Below are positions 10,151 to 21,980 of a DNA stretch of 64,000 nucleotides, one piece after another (the stretch's first letter is position 1; every line of letters begins with the position of its first letter). The notes under the pieces were generated by a model, which saw only the letters and a program-made list of their open reading frames with translations, had not been told where the DNA came from and made no database searches. The position numbers and the translations under genes are program-made. Source of the DNA: Methanomassiliicoccales archaeon (lineage in GTDB: Archaea; Thermoplasmatota; Thermoplasmata; Methanomassiliicoccales; UBA472); assembly GCA_026394375.1 (NCBI GenBank), contig JAPKYJ010000027.1:62001-126000 (forward strand), written 5' to 3'.

Positions 10151-10918
10151 TCAGGCCGCCTTTGCAGGCCTCTGCGCCGAGGCGATGAGGAAGATGGAGG
10201 GCGATCCTCCATCATTATCGCCGATCTCCCAAGACTTCAACCTGATGTAATCGCGCAGGAGGCGGTATGGGATCACGTCGTTCATCGGCTGGTAGCCCTC
10301 GGTCATAATGATCTCCGCGAACAGATCGGCGGCATGCTCGCTGGTGAAGATGGAACGGACTCTCACGTCCCCGAACCCGGCCCCTTGCAGAGACGCCTTG
10401 AGATCATCGCGGTGGAAGTAATGAGCGACGTGATTGTGCTTCCGGTGCTTTTCGATCGTCCCTTGGTCTTTGATCGACGAGAGGCTGTCCACGGAGATGA
10501 TCAGCCTTCCGCCCGGTCTCAGGCAGCGGTAGATGCGGCGCAGCGCCAGCTCCCAGTCGGGAATGTGTTCGAGCACGCAGTAGCTGAGCACCTTGTCGAA
10601 TTGGGACTCGGGCAGCTCCAGCCTGGTGATGTCGCCGGCGACCAGCTCGATGTTATTCTTTCGAGATGCGAACCGCGCCAGGCATCGGGCGTATTCCAGC
10701 GATCCCTCCGAGAGGTCCACGCCCTGGATCTCGCCGCACCTCTGGCTCATCAGCACGGTCTGCAGCCCGGAACCACAACCGACGTCCAGGACCTTGTCGC
10801 GGACCTGGAGGTCGGCCAGGTTCATGAGCGCTTCGTATTCCACGATCTTGAACGGCTCTCTGATGAAGAAGCGGTTCGGATACAGCCGGATGGCCGCGAG
10901 CATCCTGAGCACCAGCAT
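10151..10918 (-). CDS. Class I SAM-dependent methyltransferase
   Basis: The 255-residue protein has the Rossmann-type SAM site: motif I VLDVGCGSG near residues 59-67, an acidic residue after strand 2 (GVDLSEGSLEYA), and a later SYCVLEHIPDWELAL segment typical of the Methyltransf_11/25 group. The substrate cannot be read from the sequence; UbiE-like, lipid and small-molecule methyltransferases all share this layout. It starts with ATG and lies about 100 bp downstream of gyrA in the same direction, so it could be read through from gyrBA or have its own promoter. The stop is about 90 bp before the KaiC-like gene start. Confidence 0.82.
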   Translation of the reverse strand: MLVLRMLAAIRLYPNRFFIREPFKIVEYEALMNLADLQVRDKVLDVGCGSGLQTVLMSQRCGEIQGVDLSEGSLEYARCLARFASRKNNIELVAGDITRLELPESQFDKVLSYCVLEHIPDWELALRRIYRCLRPGGRLIISVDSLSSIKDQGTIEKHRKHNHVAHYFHRDDLKASLQGAGFGDVRVRSIFTSEHAADLFAEIIMTEGYQPMNDVIPYRLLRDYIRLKSWEIGDNDGGSPSIFLIASAQRPAKAA

Positions 10919-11018
10919 CCTTCTTTCATCGATCAGGTCGAACCACGCTCCCCAGAACGCTCGATCCGCATGCTCGCTCCTTTCCCCGGTGCTTCAGCGA
11001 GGGCGTCCAGACGACCCC

Positions 11019-13673
11019 TCACTCCTCGTTCCCTTCGTCCCCGTTGGCGTTCTCGTCTTTGTCCGTGATCGGAAGGAGGACCTCGTCCTCCTTTCCCTCG
11101 GTGGAAGCCACGATGCTCTTGTCCATCTCTCCCACCAATCTCTCCACGGCGATGACCTTCTCCCCTTCCTCCAGGCGCTTCGCCCTCACGCCCTGGGTCA
11201 AGCGTCCGGTCACCCGGAACTCGCTAACCGAGGTGCGCATGACGTCACCGGAGTCCGAAGCTATGAGGATGCCATCCTCATCGGACACCTCCAGCACCGA
11301 CACCACTTTGCCGGTCTTGGGGCTGATGCGCATGGCCTTGATGCCCCTGCCGCCCCGGTGGGTCTTGCGATAGACGTCTCGCACCTCCTCGTCCTCTGGC
11401 TCGACGCCCTCCGGCTCCGCCTCCTTTTCGTCCGTCACCGTCTCCTCTTCCGCGGGAGCTTCCCACTTGCCCACTACCGAGACCTTTCCGTAGCCTCTTT
11501 CCGTTATGGTAAGAAGCTTGGAGTCCTTGGTGACCAGGGTCATGCTGACGACCTCGTCCCCCTCGAACAGGCGGATGCCGATGACGCCCGTCGCCGGCCT
11601 ACCCATCGAACGCACGTCGTTCTCGTCGAAGCGGATGGCCCTGCCGTTACGAGTGCCAAGGATCACTTCCTTGGAGCCGTCCGAGATCCTGGTGTCGATG
11701 AGCTCGTCGCCTTCCCTCAGGCCCAGAGCGATGATGCCGTTGATGCGCACGTTCTTGTATGCGACCAAGGCGGTCTTCTTGATGATGCCCTTGCGCGTGG
11801 CGAAGACCAGGTAGTGCGTGGAATCGAACTCCTTCACCGGCAGCTTGTTGATGACCTTCTCCCCCTCCTCCAGGCGGGGAAGGAGGTTGACGATCGGCTT
11901 GCCTTTGGAATGCCTCCCGCCCACGGGTATCCTCCAGGTCTTGAGCAGGAACATCTTGCCCTGGCTGGTGAAGAACATGATGTTGTCGTGGGTGCTGGAG
12001 ACGAAAAGATCGGTCACATGGTCCTCCTCCTTGGTCTCCATGCCTATGAGCCCCATGCCCCCGCGCCTCTGCTGCTTGTAGGTGTCCAGGGGCAAGCGTT
12101 TGATGTACCCGTCCTGGGTGACCATGATGACCATGTCCTCCACGGGGATCAGGTCCTCGATGTCCAGGTCCACGGCGTTCTGCACGATCTCCGTCTTGCG
12201 CTCGTCGCCGTAATCGCTCTTGAGCTGCAGCAGTTCGCCCTTGATGATGGAGAGGATGCGCTCTTCGCTAGCCAGTATCGCTTCCAGCTCGGAGATGAGC
12301 TTCTCGATGTCCGCGAACTCCTGTCGCAATGATTCGAGCTCCAGCCCGGTGAGCTTCTGCAGCCTCATGTCCAGGATGGCCTTGGCCTGCTCCTCGTCCA
12401 GCTCGAAGCGGGCCATGAGCCCGATCTTCGCCTCCTCGGGGCTCTGGGCAGCGCGGATGATCTGGATCGTCTCGTCCAGAGCGTCCACCGCCTTCATCAG
12501 CCCGATGAGGATGTGCTCCCGCCTGCGGGCCTCGCTCAGCTCGAACTGAGTGCGGCGGGTGACGATCTCCTTGCGGTAGGAGAGGTAGTGCTGCAGCGTC
12601 TCCTTGAGTGTGAGCACCTTCGGCTCGTTGTTCACCAGGGCCAGGTTGATGACTCCGAACGTCACCTCCATCTGAGTGTGCTGGAAGAGCTGATTGAGAA
12701 CGATCTCGTCCATCACGTCCCGGCGCAGTTCGAGCACGATGCGCATGCCGTCGCGGTCGCTCTCGTCCCTCAGGTCCGTGATACCGTCGATCTTCTTGTC
12801 CTTGACCAGCTCGGCGATGTTCTCGATGAGGTTGGCCTTGTTGACCTGGAAGGGGATCTCGGTGACGATGATGCGCTTCTTGCCCTCGACCTCCTCGATG
12901 CTAGAGCGGGAGCGAACCTTCAGGCGGCCCCTGCCCGTGGAATAGGCCTCGATGATGCCAGAGATGCCGTAGATGATGCCGCCGGTGGGGAAGTCTGGAC
13001 CTTTGATATAGTTCATCAGGTCCATGGTCTCCAGTTCGGGCTTGTCGATGAGCGCCGTCAGGGCGTCCACCACCTCGTTCAGGTTGTGCGGAGGGATGTT
13101 GGTGGCCATGCCCACGGCTATGCCCGAGGAGCCGTTCACAAGCAGGTTCGGGAGTTTGGACGGAAGCACGACGGGCTCTTTCAGGCTGCCATCAAAGTTG
13201 TTCGCCCAGTCGACCGTCTCCTTGTCTAGGTCGGCCAGCACCTCGCCAGCGATCTTCTCCAGTCTGCACTCGGTGTAACGCATGGCCGCTGGTTCGTCTC
13301 CATCAACCGAGCCGAAGTTGCCCTGGCCGTCGACAAGGGGGTAGCGCAGTGAGAATTCCTGGGCCATGCGGACGAGCGAATCGTAGACAGCTAAGTCGCC
13401 GTGCGGATGATATTTCCCCATGCAATCTCCCACCACTCTGGCGGACTTCATGTGCTTCTTGCCAGCGGTTAGGCCCATGTCGTGCATCGCGTACAGGATG
13501 CGCCTATGCACCGGCTTCAGACCATCTCGGACGTCGGGCAGAGCGCGGGAGACGATCACGCTCATGGCGTAGTCGATGTAGCATTTCTCCATCTCCCGCT
13601 CGATGGGCCGGTCGACGACCTTGTGCCATTGCTTCTCCTTTTCCTTGCCGTTCTGCTGTGAATCGCCTTCCAT
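11019..13673 (-). CDS. gyrA: DNA gyrase subunit A
   Basis: GyrA is the DNA breakage-reunion subunit of gyrase, which introduces negative supercoils using ATP. The N-terminal winged-helix part shows [20 protein letters not shown] and the catalytic tyrosine in AAMRYTE (Tyr133). The GyrA box QRRGGMG at residues 535-541 marks a true supercoiling gyrase rather than topoisomerase IV. The C-terminal pinwheel repeats follow. At roughly residue 740-780 there is a long Glu-rich insertion inside the last part of the pinwheel, and the protein ends in an acidic tail ([12 protein letters not shown]). The length of 884 residues is typical. It lies nine bases downstream of gyrB and forms an operon with it. 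Archaeal gyrases of Euryarchaeota are considered to be of bacterial origin by ancient transfer. Confidence 0.97.
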   Translation of the reverse strand: MEGDSQQNGKEKEKQWHKVVDRPIEREMEKCYIDYAMSVIVSRALPDVRDGLKPVHRRILYAMHDMGLTAGKKHMKSARVVGDCMGKYHPHGDLAVYDSLVRMAQEFSLRYPLVDGQGNFGSVDGDEPAAMRYTECRLEKIAGEVLADLDKETVDWANNFDGSLKEPVVLPSKLPNLLVNGSSGIAVGMATNIPPHNLNEVVDALTALIDKPELETMDLMNYIKGPDFPTGGIIYGISGIIEAYSTGRGRLKVRSRSSIEEVEGKKRIIVTEIPFQVNKANLIENIAELVKDKKIDGITDLRDESDRDGMRIVLELRRDVMDEIVLNQLFQHTQMEVTFGVINLALVNNEPKVLTLKETLQHYLSYRKEIVTRRTQFELSEARRREHILIGLMKAVDALDETIQIIRAAQSPEEAKIGLMARFELDEEQAKAILDMRLQKLTGLELESLRQEFADIEKLISELEAILASEERILSIIKGELLQLKSDYGDERKTEIVQNAVDLDIEDLIPVEDMVIMVTQDGYIKRLPLDTYKQQRRGGMGLIGMETKEEDHVTDLFVSSTHDNIMFFTSQGKMFLLKTWRIPVGGRHSKGKPIVNLLPRLEEGEKVINKLPVKEFDSTHYLVFATRKGIIKKTALVAYKNVRINGIIALGLREGDELIDTRISDGSKEVILGTRNGRAIRFDENDVRSMGRPATGVIGIRLFEGDEVVSMTLVTKDSKLLTITERGYGKVSVVGKWEAPAEEETVTDEKEAEPEGVEPEDEEVRDVYRKTHRGGRGIKAMRISPKTGKVVSVLEVSDEDGILIASDSGDVMRTSVSEFRVTGRLTQGVRAKRLEEGEKVIAVERLVGEMDKSIVASTEGKEDEVLLPITDKDENANGDEGNEE

Positions 13674-13682
13674 GTTCCCACC

Positions 13683-16988
<3,306 letters not shown>

Positions 16989-16995
16989 CTAGCTA

Positions 16996-17010
16996 ATATA
17001 TATAAAATTC
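16996..17010 (-). promoter_or_regulatory. TATA box of the gyrBA operon
   Basis: The minus strand reads ATTTTATATATATAT, a strong TATA element. The transcript start is expected near 16975. This leaves an 80-90 base leader if translation starts at 16883 or 16895. The same AT block could also work in the plus direction, since it is nearly symmetric. Confidence 0.55.
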
Positions 17011-17025
17011 GCTTACCATCTGGCT

Positions 17026-17034
17026 ATATAAGTA
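17026..17034 (+). promoter_or_regulatory. TATA box of thiC
   Basis: CTATATAAG on the plus strand lies about 130 bp before the thiC start, placing the transcript start near 17058 and giving a leader of about 100 bases. Confidence 0.5.
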
Positions 17035-17065
17035 GACTAGACCTCCCGGGAAGGGGTCCGGAACT

Positions 17066-17118
17066 GGCGTTTTTCTAGCCCTCGGGAACGCCTTCCTCCT
17101 CGCTCCCGCGAGAGGGCT
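17066..17118 (+). promoter_or_regulatory. Structured leader of thiC (possible pseudoknot)
   Basis: GGCGTT (17066-17071) can pair with AACGCC (17087-17092). The loop between them contains AGCCCTC (17077-17083), which is complementary to GAGGGCT (17112-17118). Together they could form an H-type pseudoknot within the predicted thiC leader. I do not see the conserved TPP-riboswitch core (CUGAGA with its partner segments). Whether the element regulates thiC is a guess. Confidence 0.3.
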
Positions 17119-17159
17119 CCGAGTCAAAGTTGAAATAGGGCGAATCGGTAGGGTTAGTG

Positions 17160-18437
17160 ATGTCGCTCATGGCCGAGGCGCGCAAGGGCCTTACCCCAGA
17201 GATCGAGGCAGTCGCCGCCATGGAGGGCGTGGAGGCGGAAAGGCTACGGCGCTCCGTGGCCGGCGGTCGGGTGGTCATACCTCGCAACCCGCTCCATTCG
17301 CCGAAGAAATGCGGTATAGGGGAGGGATTACGGGTCAAGGTCAACGTCAACATCGGCACCTCGCGCGACCACGTGGACGTGGAGGAGGAGCTGGAGAAGG
17401 CCAGAATAGCTCTGCGTTACGGCGCGGACGCGCTCATGGACCTTTCCACGGGCGGGGACATCGACGACATTCGCCACCGCATTCTCAGGGAGGTGAACGT
17501 TCCCGTGGGCACCGTGCCCATCTACCAGACGGGACTGCGCATGGCCCGGCAGAGCGCGGTGGTGGACATGGACGAGGACGACATCTTCAACGGCATCGAA
17601 CGACACGCGAAGGATGGCGTGGACTTCATGACCGTGCACTGCGGCATCACCAAGGAAACGGTCTCCTGGCTCAAGCGCTCGTCCCGCATCACCGACGTGG
17701 TCTCCCGCGGCGGGGCGTTCCTGGTGGCTTGGATCCTGCACAACGAGAAGGAGAACCCGTTGTACGAGCAGTTCGACTACTTGCTGGAACTGGCCGCGAA
17801 GTACGAGTTCACCCTGAGCTTGGGCGACGGCCTGAGGCCCGGATGCATCCATGACGCCACTGACGCACCCCAGCTGCAGGAGCTCTTCACCCTCGGATCG
17901 CTGGTGAAGCGCGCCCGGGAGAAAGATGTGCAGTCGATGGTGGAGGGACCCGGCCACGTGCCAATGGATCAGATCGAGGCCAATGTGCGAGTAGAGAAGT
18001 CGGTCTGCGACGGAGCGCCTTTCTATGTGCTCGGGCCTCTGGTCACGGATATCGCCCCAGGCTACGACCATATCACCGCGGCCATCGGAGGGGCGATAGC
18101 CGCCTACCATGGCGCGGACTTCCTTTGCTATGTCACTCCATCCGAGCATCTCTCCCTGCCCACGCCCGAGGATGTGAAGGAGGGGCTGATCGCCTCCAAG
18201 ATCGCCGCCCATGCCGCTGATCTGGCCAGAGGACGTGGAAGGGAGCGGGACGATGCCATGGCAGTGGCGCGGAAGAACCTGGACTGGGAAGGGATGTTCG
18301 CCCAGGCCATCGATGAGGAGAAGGCCCGCCGCTACCGGGGCAGGGGGCACAATCAGGACACCGAAGGCTGCTCCATGTGCGGGGACGTGTGCGCCATCAA
18401 GATCGTCAAGGAATACCTGAAGAAGGACCGGACCTAG
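17160..18437 (+). CDS. thiC: Phosphomethylpyrimidine synthase ThiC
   Basis: ThiC is the radical-SAM-like enzyme that rearranges aminoimidazole ribotide (AIR) to hydroxymethylpyrimidine phosphate in thiamine synthesis. The family sequences are clear: VKVNVNIGTSRDH, DALMDLSTGGDI, VPVGTVPIYQ, MTVHCGIT, SLGDGLRPGC and EGPGHVPMDQI. The C terminus holds the CX2CX4C cluster motif CSMCGDVC that binds the 4Fe-4S cluster. At about 425 residues it is the short archaeal/bacterial form without the N-terminal extension. The start is either the GTG at 17157 or the ATG at 17160. It is divergent from gyrB and ends 16 bp before the tRNA-Thr gene on the opposite strand. The thiazole branch enzyme Thi4 is encoded 7 kb away. 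Confidence 0.97.
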   Translation: MSLMAEARKGLTPEIEAVAAMEGVEAERLRRSVAGGRVVIPRNPLHSPKKCGIGEGLRVKVNVNIGTSRDHVDVEEELEKARIALRYGADALMDLSTGGDIDDIRHRILREVNVPVGTVPIYQTGLRMARQSAVVDMDEDDIFNGIERHAKDGVDFMTVHCGITKETVSWLKRSSRITDVVSRGGAFLVAWILHNEKENPLYEQFDYLLELAAKYEFTLSLGDGLRPGCIHDATDAPQLQELFTLGSLVKRAREKDVQSMVEGPGHVPMDQIEANVRVEKSVCDGAPFYVLGPLVTDIAPGYDHITAAIGGAIAAYHGADFLCYVTPSEHLSLPTPEDVKEGLIASKIAAHAADLARGRGRERDDAMAVARKNLDWEGMFAQAIDEEKARRYRGRGHNQDTEGCSMCGDVCAIKIVKEYLKKDRT

Positions 18438-18453
18438 GAAGCGAAGGAAGAAG

Positions 18454-18559
18454 TGGAGCCACTGGAGGGGATCGAACCCCCGGCCTACGGTTTACGAAAC
18501 CGTCGCTCTCTAGCGACCCTCGACCCCTCGGCCGAGAGTTGCCGCTGAGCTACAGTGGC
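18454..18559 (-). tRNA. tRNA-Thr (anticodon CGU), with insertion in the D loop
   Basis: Read on the minus strand, the acceptor arm GCCACTG pairs fully with CAGTGGC. It is followed by discriminator T and an encoded CCA. The anticodon arm is ACGGT-TTCGTAA-ACCGT, giving anticodon CGT (Thr). The T arm is GGGGG-TTCGATC-CCCTC with one G-U pair, and the variable loop is five bases. The D stem GCTC/GAGC is present, but the D loop holds AGCGGCA plus about 31 extra bases. Removing these leaves a normal 75-nt tRNA. A U discriminator fits archaeal tRNA-Thr. Confidence 0.93.
18509..18539 (-). other. Predicted non-canonical tRNA intron in the D loop
   Basis: These 31 bases interrupt the D loop just before the 3' strand of the D stem. 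The segment can fold: CTCTC near the 5' side pairs with GAGAG overlapping the 3' junction, and GGCC pairs with GGTC inside. This resembles the helix-bulge-helix fold cut by archaeal tRNA splicing endonuclease, but I could not fit an exact 3-4-3 motif, so the boundaries may shift by one or a few bases. Canonical introns sit after position 37; this one does not. Confidence 0.6.
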
Positions 18560-18656
18560 AGGCAGGATGCCAACAAAACGTGCTCCCATTTAAAACTTTC
18601 TTGGTGCGCTCTCGAACGCGCATCGGCTTTGGGGCTCGAGGCCATCTGGGCACAAG

Positions 18657-18666
18657 CCATATATCG
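18657..18666 (+). promoter_or_regulatory. TATA-like element of the DnaA-type gene
   Basis: CCATATATCGG lies about 95 bp upstream of the GTG at 18757. It would place the transcript start near 18690, which argues against the more upstream start codons. Confidence 0.35.
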
Positions 18667-18756
18667 GACCTGGGCGATTTTGTCCTGATAGGCGTGCTGT
18701 TGGAGCTTGGAGTGCCAGAAGGGCAGGTCGTCGACAAGCATCGGGGTGGAGAGGGC

Positions 18757-20835
18757 GTGCTCAAGCGGGCGCTCGAGGACGTGCGTAAGTACGCCTTCTC
18801 CGGCTACCTAAAGCTCGATTTCTCTCTCAACGGCGATGTGGCCGAGGGCCTCATCACCTTCAATTCTGGAGAGCCTAGCATCGCCATCTATGCCTACCGC
18901 AAGGCTGGACCAGGGCGAGGGGAGAGAGCGTATCAGGGCGGCCGGGCGGCCGAGTTCATGTGGGAGGATTCCCTCTTCGTGGAGTCCTCGGTATCGTTGC
19001 ACTCCCGCGTATCGCTTTCCGAGGTGGAGCGCCGGTTCCCTGATGCCCGTGTGGGGCGGGTGGAGCTCATGCCACCTCCGTCCCTGACGAACCCTCGCCT
19101 CAAGGGCGAGACCCACCGCCTGGCAGGGAAGGAGGACCCGACCGCCCAGCGCATACTGGAGTGGGTGAAAGAGGGCTACAGCGTAGGCAACCTGATCCGA
19201 CTGTACACCAGCGACCCTCCGGCGGCGACGCGGGCCTTGCCCTATTTCGAGGCGAACATCCAGCGGCTCCAAGGCCTGGAGGAAGTGCTGCGGTTCCTGG
19301 ACACTGAAGGCTACGAACGGGAAGCGGAATCGCTCATGCGCCGCATGCGCGATCCCGAGAGGGTCTTGGACGTGGAGAGCGAACTCGAGGCATTGAGGAG
19401 GAGCATCGAGGGCTTCGAGGAGAAGGAAGCAGAGGAGGAGATCAAGCAGGACCAGGAGCGCAAGAAGGTTGATGAGAAGATTGACTCCGTCTACGACCTC
19501 ATCCTGCAGTACCACCGTCAGCTCACCTCAGGCGAAGCGCAGACCGCGAAGTGCGCGCGCTGCGGTGCCGCCCTGGACGGAGAGGGGAGATGCCCCACCT
19601 GCCCATCGGATGTCCCTCATTCCATTTTCGGGCGGGGCCTGAACTCTCGTTTCACTTTCGAATCCTTCGTCTCCGGTCCGGGGAACAAGTTCGCTGAGGC
19701 TGCGGCCAAGGCGGTGGCGGAGAGCCCGGGACGTTCCTACAACCCCCTGTTCATCTACAGCAAGAGCGGCTTGGGCAAGACGCACCTCATCCAGGCGATC
19801 GGCAACCATATCGCTGCACCTGGCTCCAAGAAGGTCATCTTCGCCCCCACGGAGACGTTCGAGAGCGACCTCATCGAGGCGGTGACCCGGAACAAGCTGG
19901 ACGAGATGCGCCGCGCCTACCGCGGGACGGACGCGCTGCTCCTGGACGACGTGCAGTTCCTGGCCGGGAAGGAGCGCATCCAAGAGGAGCTGTTCCAGAC
20001 GTTCAACGATATCCTGGAGCGGGGGGGACAGGTGGTCCTGGCCTGCGATCGTCCGCCCAAGGAGATTCCCTCGTTGGGGGAGCGCTTGATCACACGCTTC
20101 GAGTGCGGGCTGATAGCGGACATACAACCGCCTGACCTAGAAACCCGCCTGGCCATTCTAGAACGCCGATGCTCATCAGAGAGGCTCACCGTGCCGAAGG
20201 AGGTCCTGGCCTTCATCGCCGAGGTGTGCAAGGACAACGTGCGCCAGCTGGAGGGAGGGATGAACCGGGTGGTAGCCTTCTCCTCGCTCATGAATTCCCC
20301 CATCACCATCGAGCTTGCCCAGGATATCCTCAAGCAGGAAGAGCGCACCTCCAAGCGACCAACCCCGGTCCGGGTGGAGATGATCGCTGGCAAGAGCTAC
20401 CTCCTGGAGGAGGAGAAGCCCGAGCTCGCCTACCGACTGATGGCGGGGAAGGTGAGGGAAGGATATCAAGGACTGGCCATCGTCCGAGGACATCCCAAGG
20501 CACTGAAGCAGAGACTGGGTGAGGCGGAGGCGACGGTGCTCTGGCTCACGGACAAGGAGAGCAAAGGAGAGAAGACAGTACCTCCGTCCCTAGAAAGGAT
20601 CATGGTCACCATCGAGGAGTTCATCAAGGAGAGGAAGCGCTCCATCGTCCTATTGGACGATGTACAGTACCTCATCAGCAACACGACGTTCGAGGGCGTG
20701 ATCCGTTTCGTGCGCACCCTGGTGGATGAGGTCGCGGAGCGGGAGGCAATCTTCATCCTTTCCCTGGATCCCGAAGGCCTGAAGCCGCAGGAGAGGTCCA
20801 TACTGGAACGGGAAATGGAGGTCGTGCGCTCCTAG
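18757..20835 (+). CDS. DnaA-type AAA+ ATPase fused to DUF835, with zinc ribbon
   Basis: The frame is open from 18580; residue numbers here count from there. The GTG at 18757 (residue 60) has GGTGGAG seven bases upstream and is my preferred start. Domain order: an alpha/beta N-terminal region (60-160, similar in style to DUF2226/DUF4388); a charged helical region (190-310, coiled coil near 255-300); a zinc ribbon CARC...CPTC (325-341); a DnaA/Hda-type AAA+ module (about 356-590) with FTFESFVSGPGNKFA, Walker A SKSGLGKTH, Walker B ALLLDDVQFLAGK, sensor 1 VVLACDRPP, arginine region ERLITRFECG and sensor 2 KDNVRQLEGGMNR; and a DUF835 domain (600-750). The DnaA DNA-binding domain IV is absent. In Walker A the first Gly is Ser. 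Archaea normally use Orc1/Cdc6, so initiation is only one possibility; a signalling or loading ATPase is another. The gene stands alone, after the tRNA on the opposite strand. Confidence 0.85.
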   Translation: MLKRALEDVRKYAFSGYLKLDFSLNGDVAEGLITFNSGEPSIAIYAYRKAGPGRGERAYQGGRAAEFMWEDSLFVESSVSLHSRVSLSEVERRFPDARVGRVELMPPPSLTNPRLKGETHRLAGKEDPTAQRILEWVKEGYSVGNLIRLYTSDPPAATRALPYFEANIQRLQGLEEVLRFLDTEGYEREAESLMRRMRDPERVLDVESELEALRRSIEGFEEKEAEEEIKQDQERKKVDEKIDSVYDLILQYHRQLTSGEAQTAKCARCGAALDGEGRCPTCPSDVPHSIFGRGLNSRFTFESFVSGPGNKFAEAAAKAVAESPGRSYNPLFIYSKSGLGKTHLIQAIGNHIAAPGSKKVIFAPTETFESDLIEAVTRNKLDEMRRAYRGTDALLLDDVQFLAGKERIQEELFQTFNDILERGGQVVLACDRPPKEIPSLGERLITRFECGLIADIQPPDLETRLAILERRCSSERLTVPKEVLAFIAEVCKDNVRQLEGGMNRVVAFSSLMNSPITIELAQDILKQEERTSKRPTPVRVEMIAGKSYLLEEEKPELAYRLMAGKVREGYQGLAIVRGHPKALKQRLGEAEATVLWLTDKESKGEKTVPPSLERIMVTIEEFIKERKRSIVLLDDVQYLISNTTFEGVIRFVRTLVDEVAEREAIFILSLDPEGLKPQERSILEREMEVVRS

Positions 20836-20853
20836 AGAACCGATAAAAGAAGA

Positions 20854-21924
20854 TCAGACGTACTTGGCCTCGGACTTGAACTCGATGAGACGCTCTAGCG
20901 CCTCCTCCCACCTCTCCATCTTAGCGGCCATGCCCGCCTCCTTGAGCACCTTGATGAGCATGGATACGTCCTTTCCCTCCGCCTTGGCGTCGAGCAGTTG
21001 CGATCGGGCCTTCTTCAGCTCGCCGTTCAATATGTCCGGCAGGGTCTTGAGGATCTCCTCCCTTCCCTTTCTGGCCAGGATACCCATCATGCTCCAATCG
21101 CCGTGCTCACCAGCGTCCCTCGCCTCGGAGAGGAGCTTGCGGCCCTCGCGCACGTCCACGTAGAAGCGTTCGCAGCTCTGGATGAGCTTCTCCAACTGAT
21201 CGGAGAGCTCGCTCGCCTCGATGTACTTGCCCGTGAGCCTCTCGGCGGCCTTCTTGCCTTCTTGGGACTCGCGCAGGGCGCCCTCCAGGTCCGCATCCTT
21301 TCTCCTTTCCTTGATGCGGCCGATGGCCTCGCTGATGCTGACCGGGTCCGACCCAAGGGACTTGGCCACGTCCACCAATTTCTCCAGATATTGGACCTCC
21401 CGGTCCAGACGGGAATCGATGGCTGCCCGGATGCTCTCCCGGCATTCCTTGACGTAGCGCACGGCGGAGACGATGTCCTTCTGCTTGCCGGACCGGACCG
21501 ACTTGTCGATGAGGCGGCGTCCCTCCGAGGAGTCGATGCCATGCTCCTTGGCTAGGGTGAGGAGCGGTTTGACCTCCGCCACCATATCGGGGAACTGGCG
21601 ACGAAGCGCCCCTTCGTCCACCACGTCCTTGGGCTCCGGCTTGATCTTTTCCGGCTCCGGCGGCTTCGGCCCCTCCGACGCCGGCTTCGCTCCGGCTTCC
21701 TCGAACTCCGAGCCGCAATGAGGGCATTTGGCGGAGTCGGCGGGTATCATCTTCCCGCACTTGGGACAGGCGACCTCCGTCACCTCTTCGATGACGAACC
21801 CCACCCCGCACTTGGGGCATTTGGAGACCTCGCCCTTGATATGGATGCCGCATTCTGGGCAATCGAACTCGAACGCCTCTTCGTTCGCGCCGCTTCCCGA
21901 GGATATCTCAGCCAAATGGACCAC
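20854..21924 (-). CDS. Double zinc-ribbon protein with long helical domain
   Basis: The N terminus holds two zinc ribbons in tandem (CPEC...CPKC and CPKC...CPHC, about residues 20-75), then a Pro/Glu linker and about 250 residues of charged helices. The middle part (LAKEHGIDSSEGRRLIDKSVRSGKQ and the later AKSLGSDPVSISEAIGRIKE) looks like a duplicated helical module. The frame is open to 21984. However, a minus-strand TATA-like AGTTATTTTACC lies at about 21956-21967, so the true start is probably the GTG at 21924 or the TTG at 21915 (GGAGTGGT just upstream). No named family is recognised. It is convergent with the DnaA-type gene, with 18 bp between the stops. Related composition to 8174-9259 suggests a lineage-specific scaffold group. 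Confidence 0.75.
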   Translation of the reverse strand: MVHLAEISSGSGANEEAFEFDCPECGIHIKGEVSKCPKCGVGFVIEEVTEVACPKCGKMIPADSAKCPHCGSEFEEAGAKPASEGPKPPEPEKIKPEPKDVVDEGALRRQFPDMVAEVKPLLTLAKEHGIDSSEGRRLIDKSVRSGKQKDIVSAVRYVKECRESIRAAIDSRLDREVQYLEKLVDVAKSLGSDPVSISEAIGRIKERRKDADLEGALRESQEGKKAAERLTGKYIEASELSDQLEKLIQSCERFYVDVREGRKLLSEARDAGEHGDWSMMGILARKGREEILKTLPDILNGELKKARSQLLDAKAEGKDVSMLIKVLKEAGMAAKMERWEEALERLIEFKSEAKYV

Positions 21925-21980
21925 TCCAGTGTCGGGGGTGTCTATCGCCCAATGAGGTAAAATAACTGTCGTTGCGAACA

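Noticed and set aside
10593-12332. 579-codon plus-strand frame over gyrA
   Set aside because: Antisense shadow of gyrA and the methyltransferase gene; no domain or ribosome binding site.
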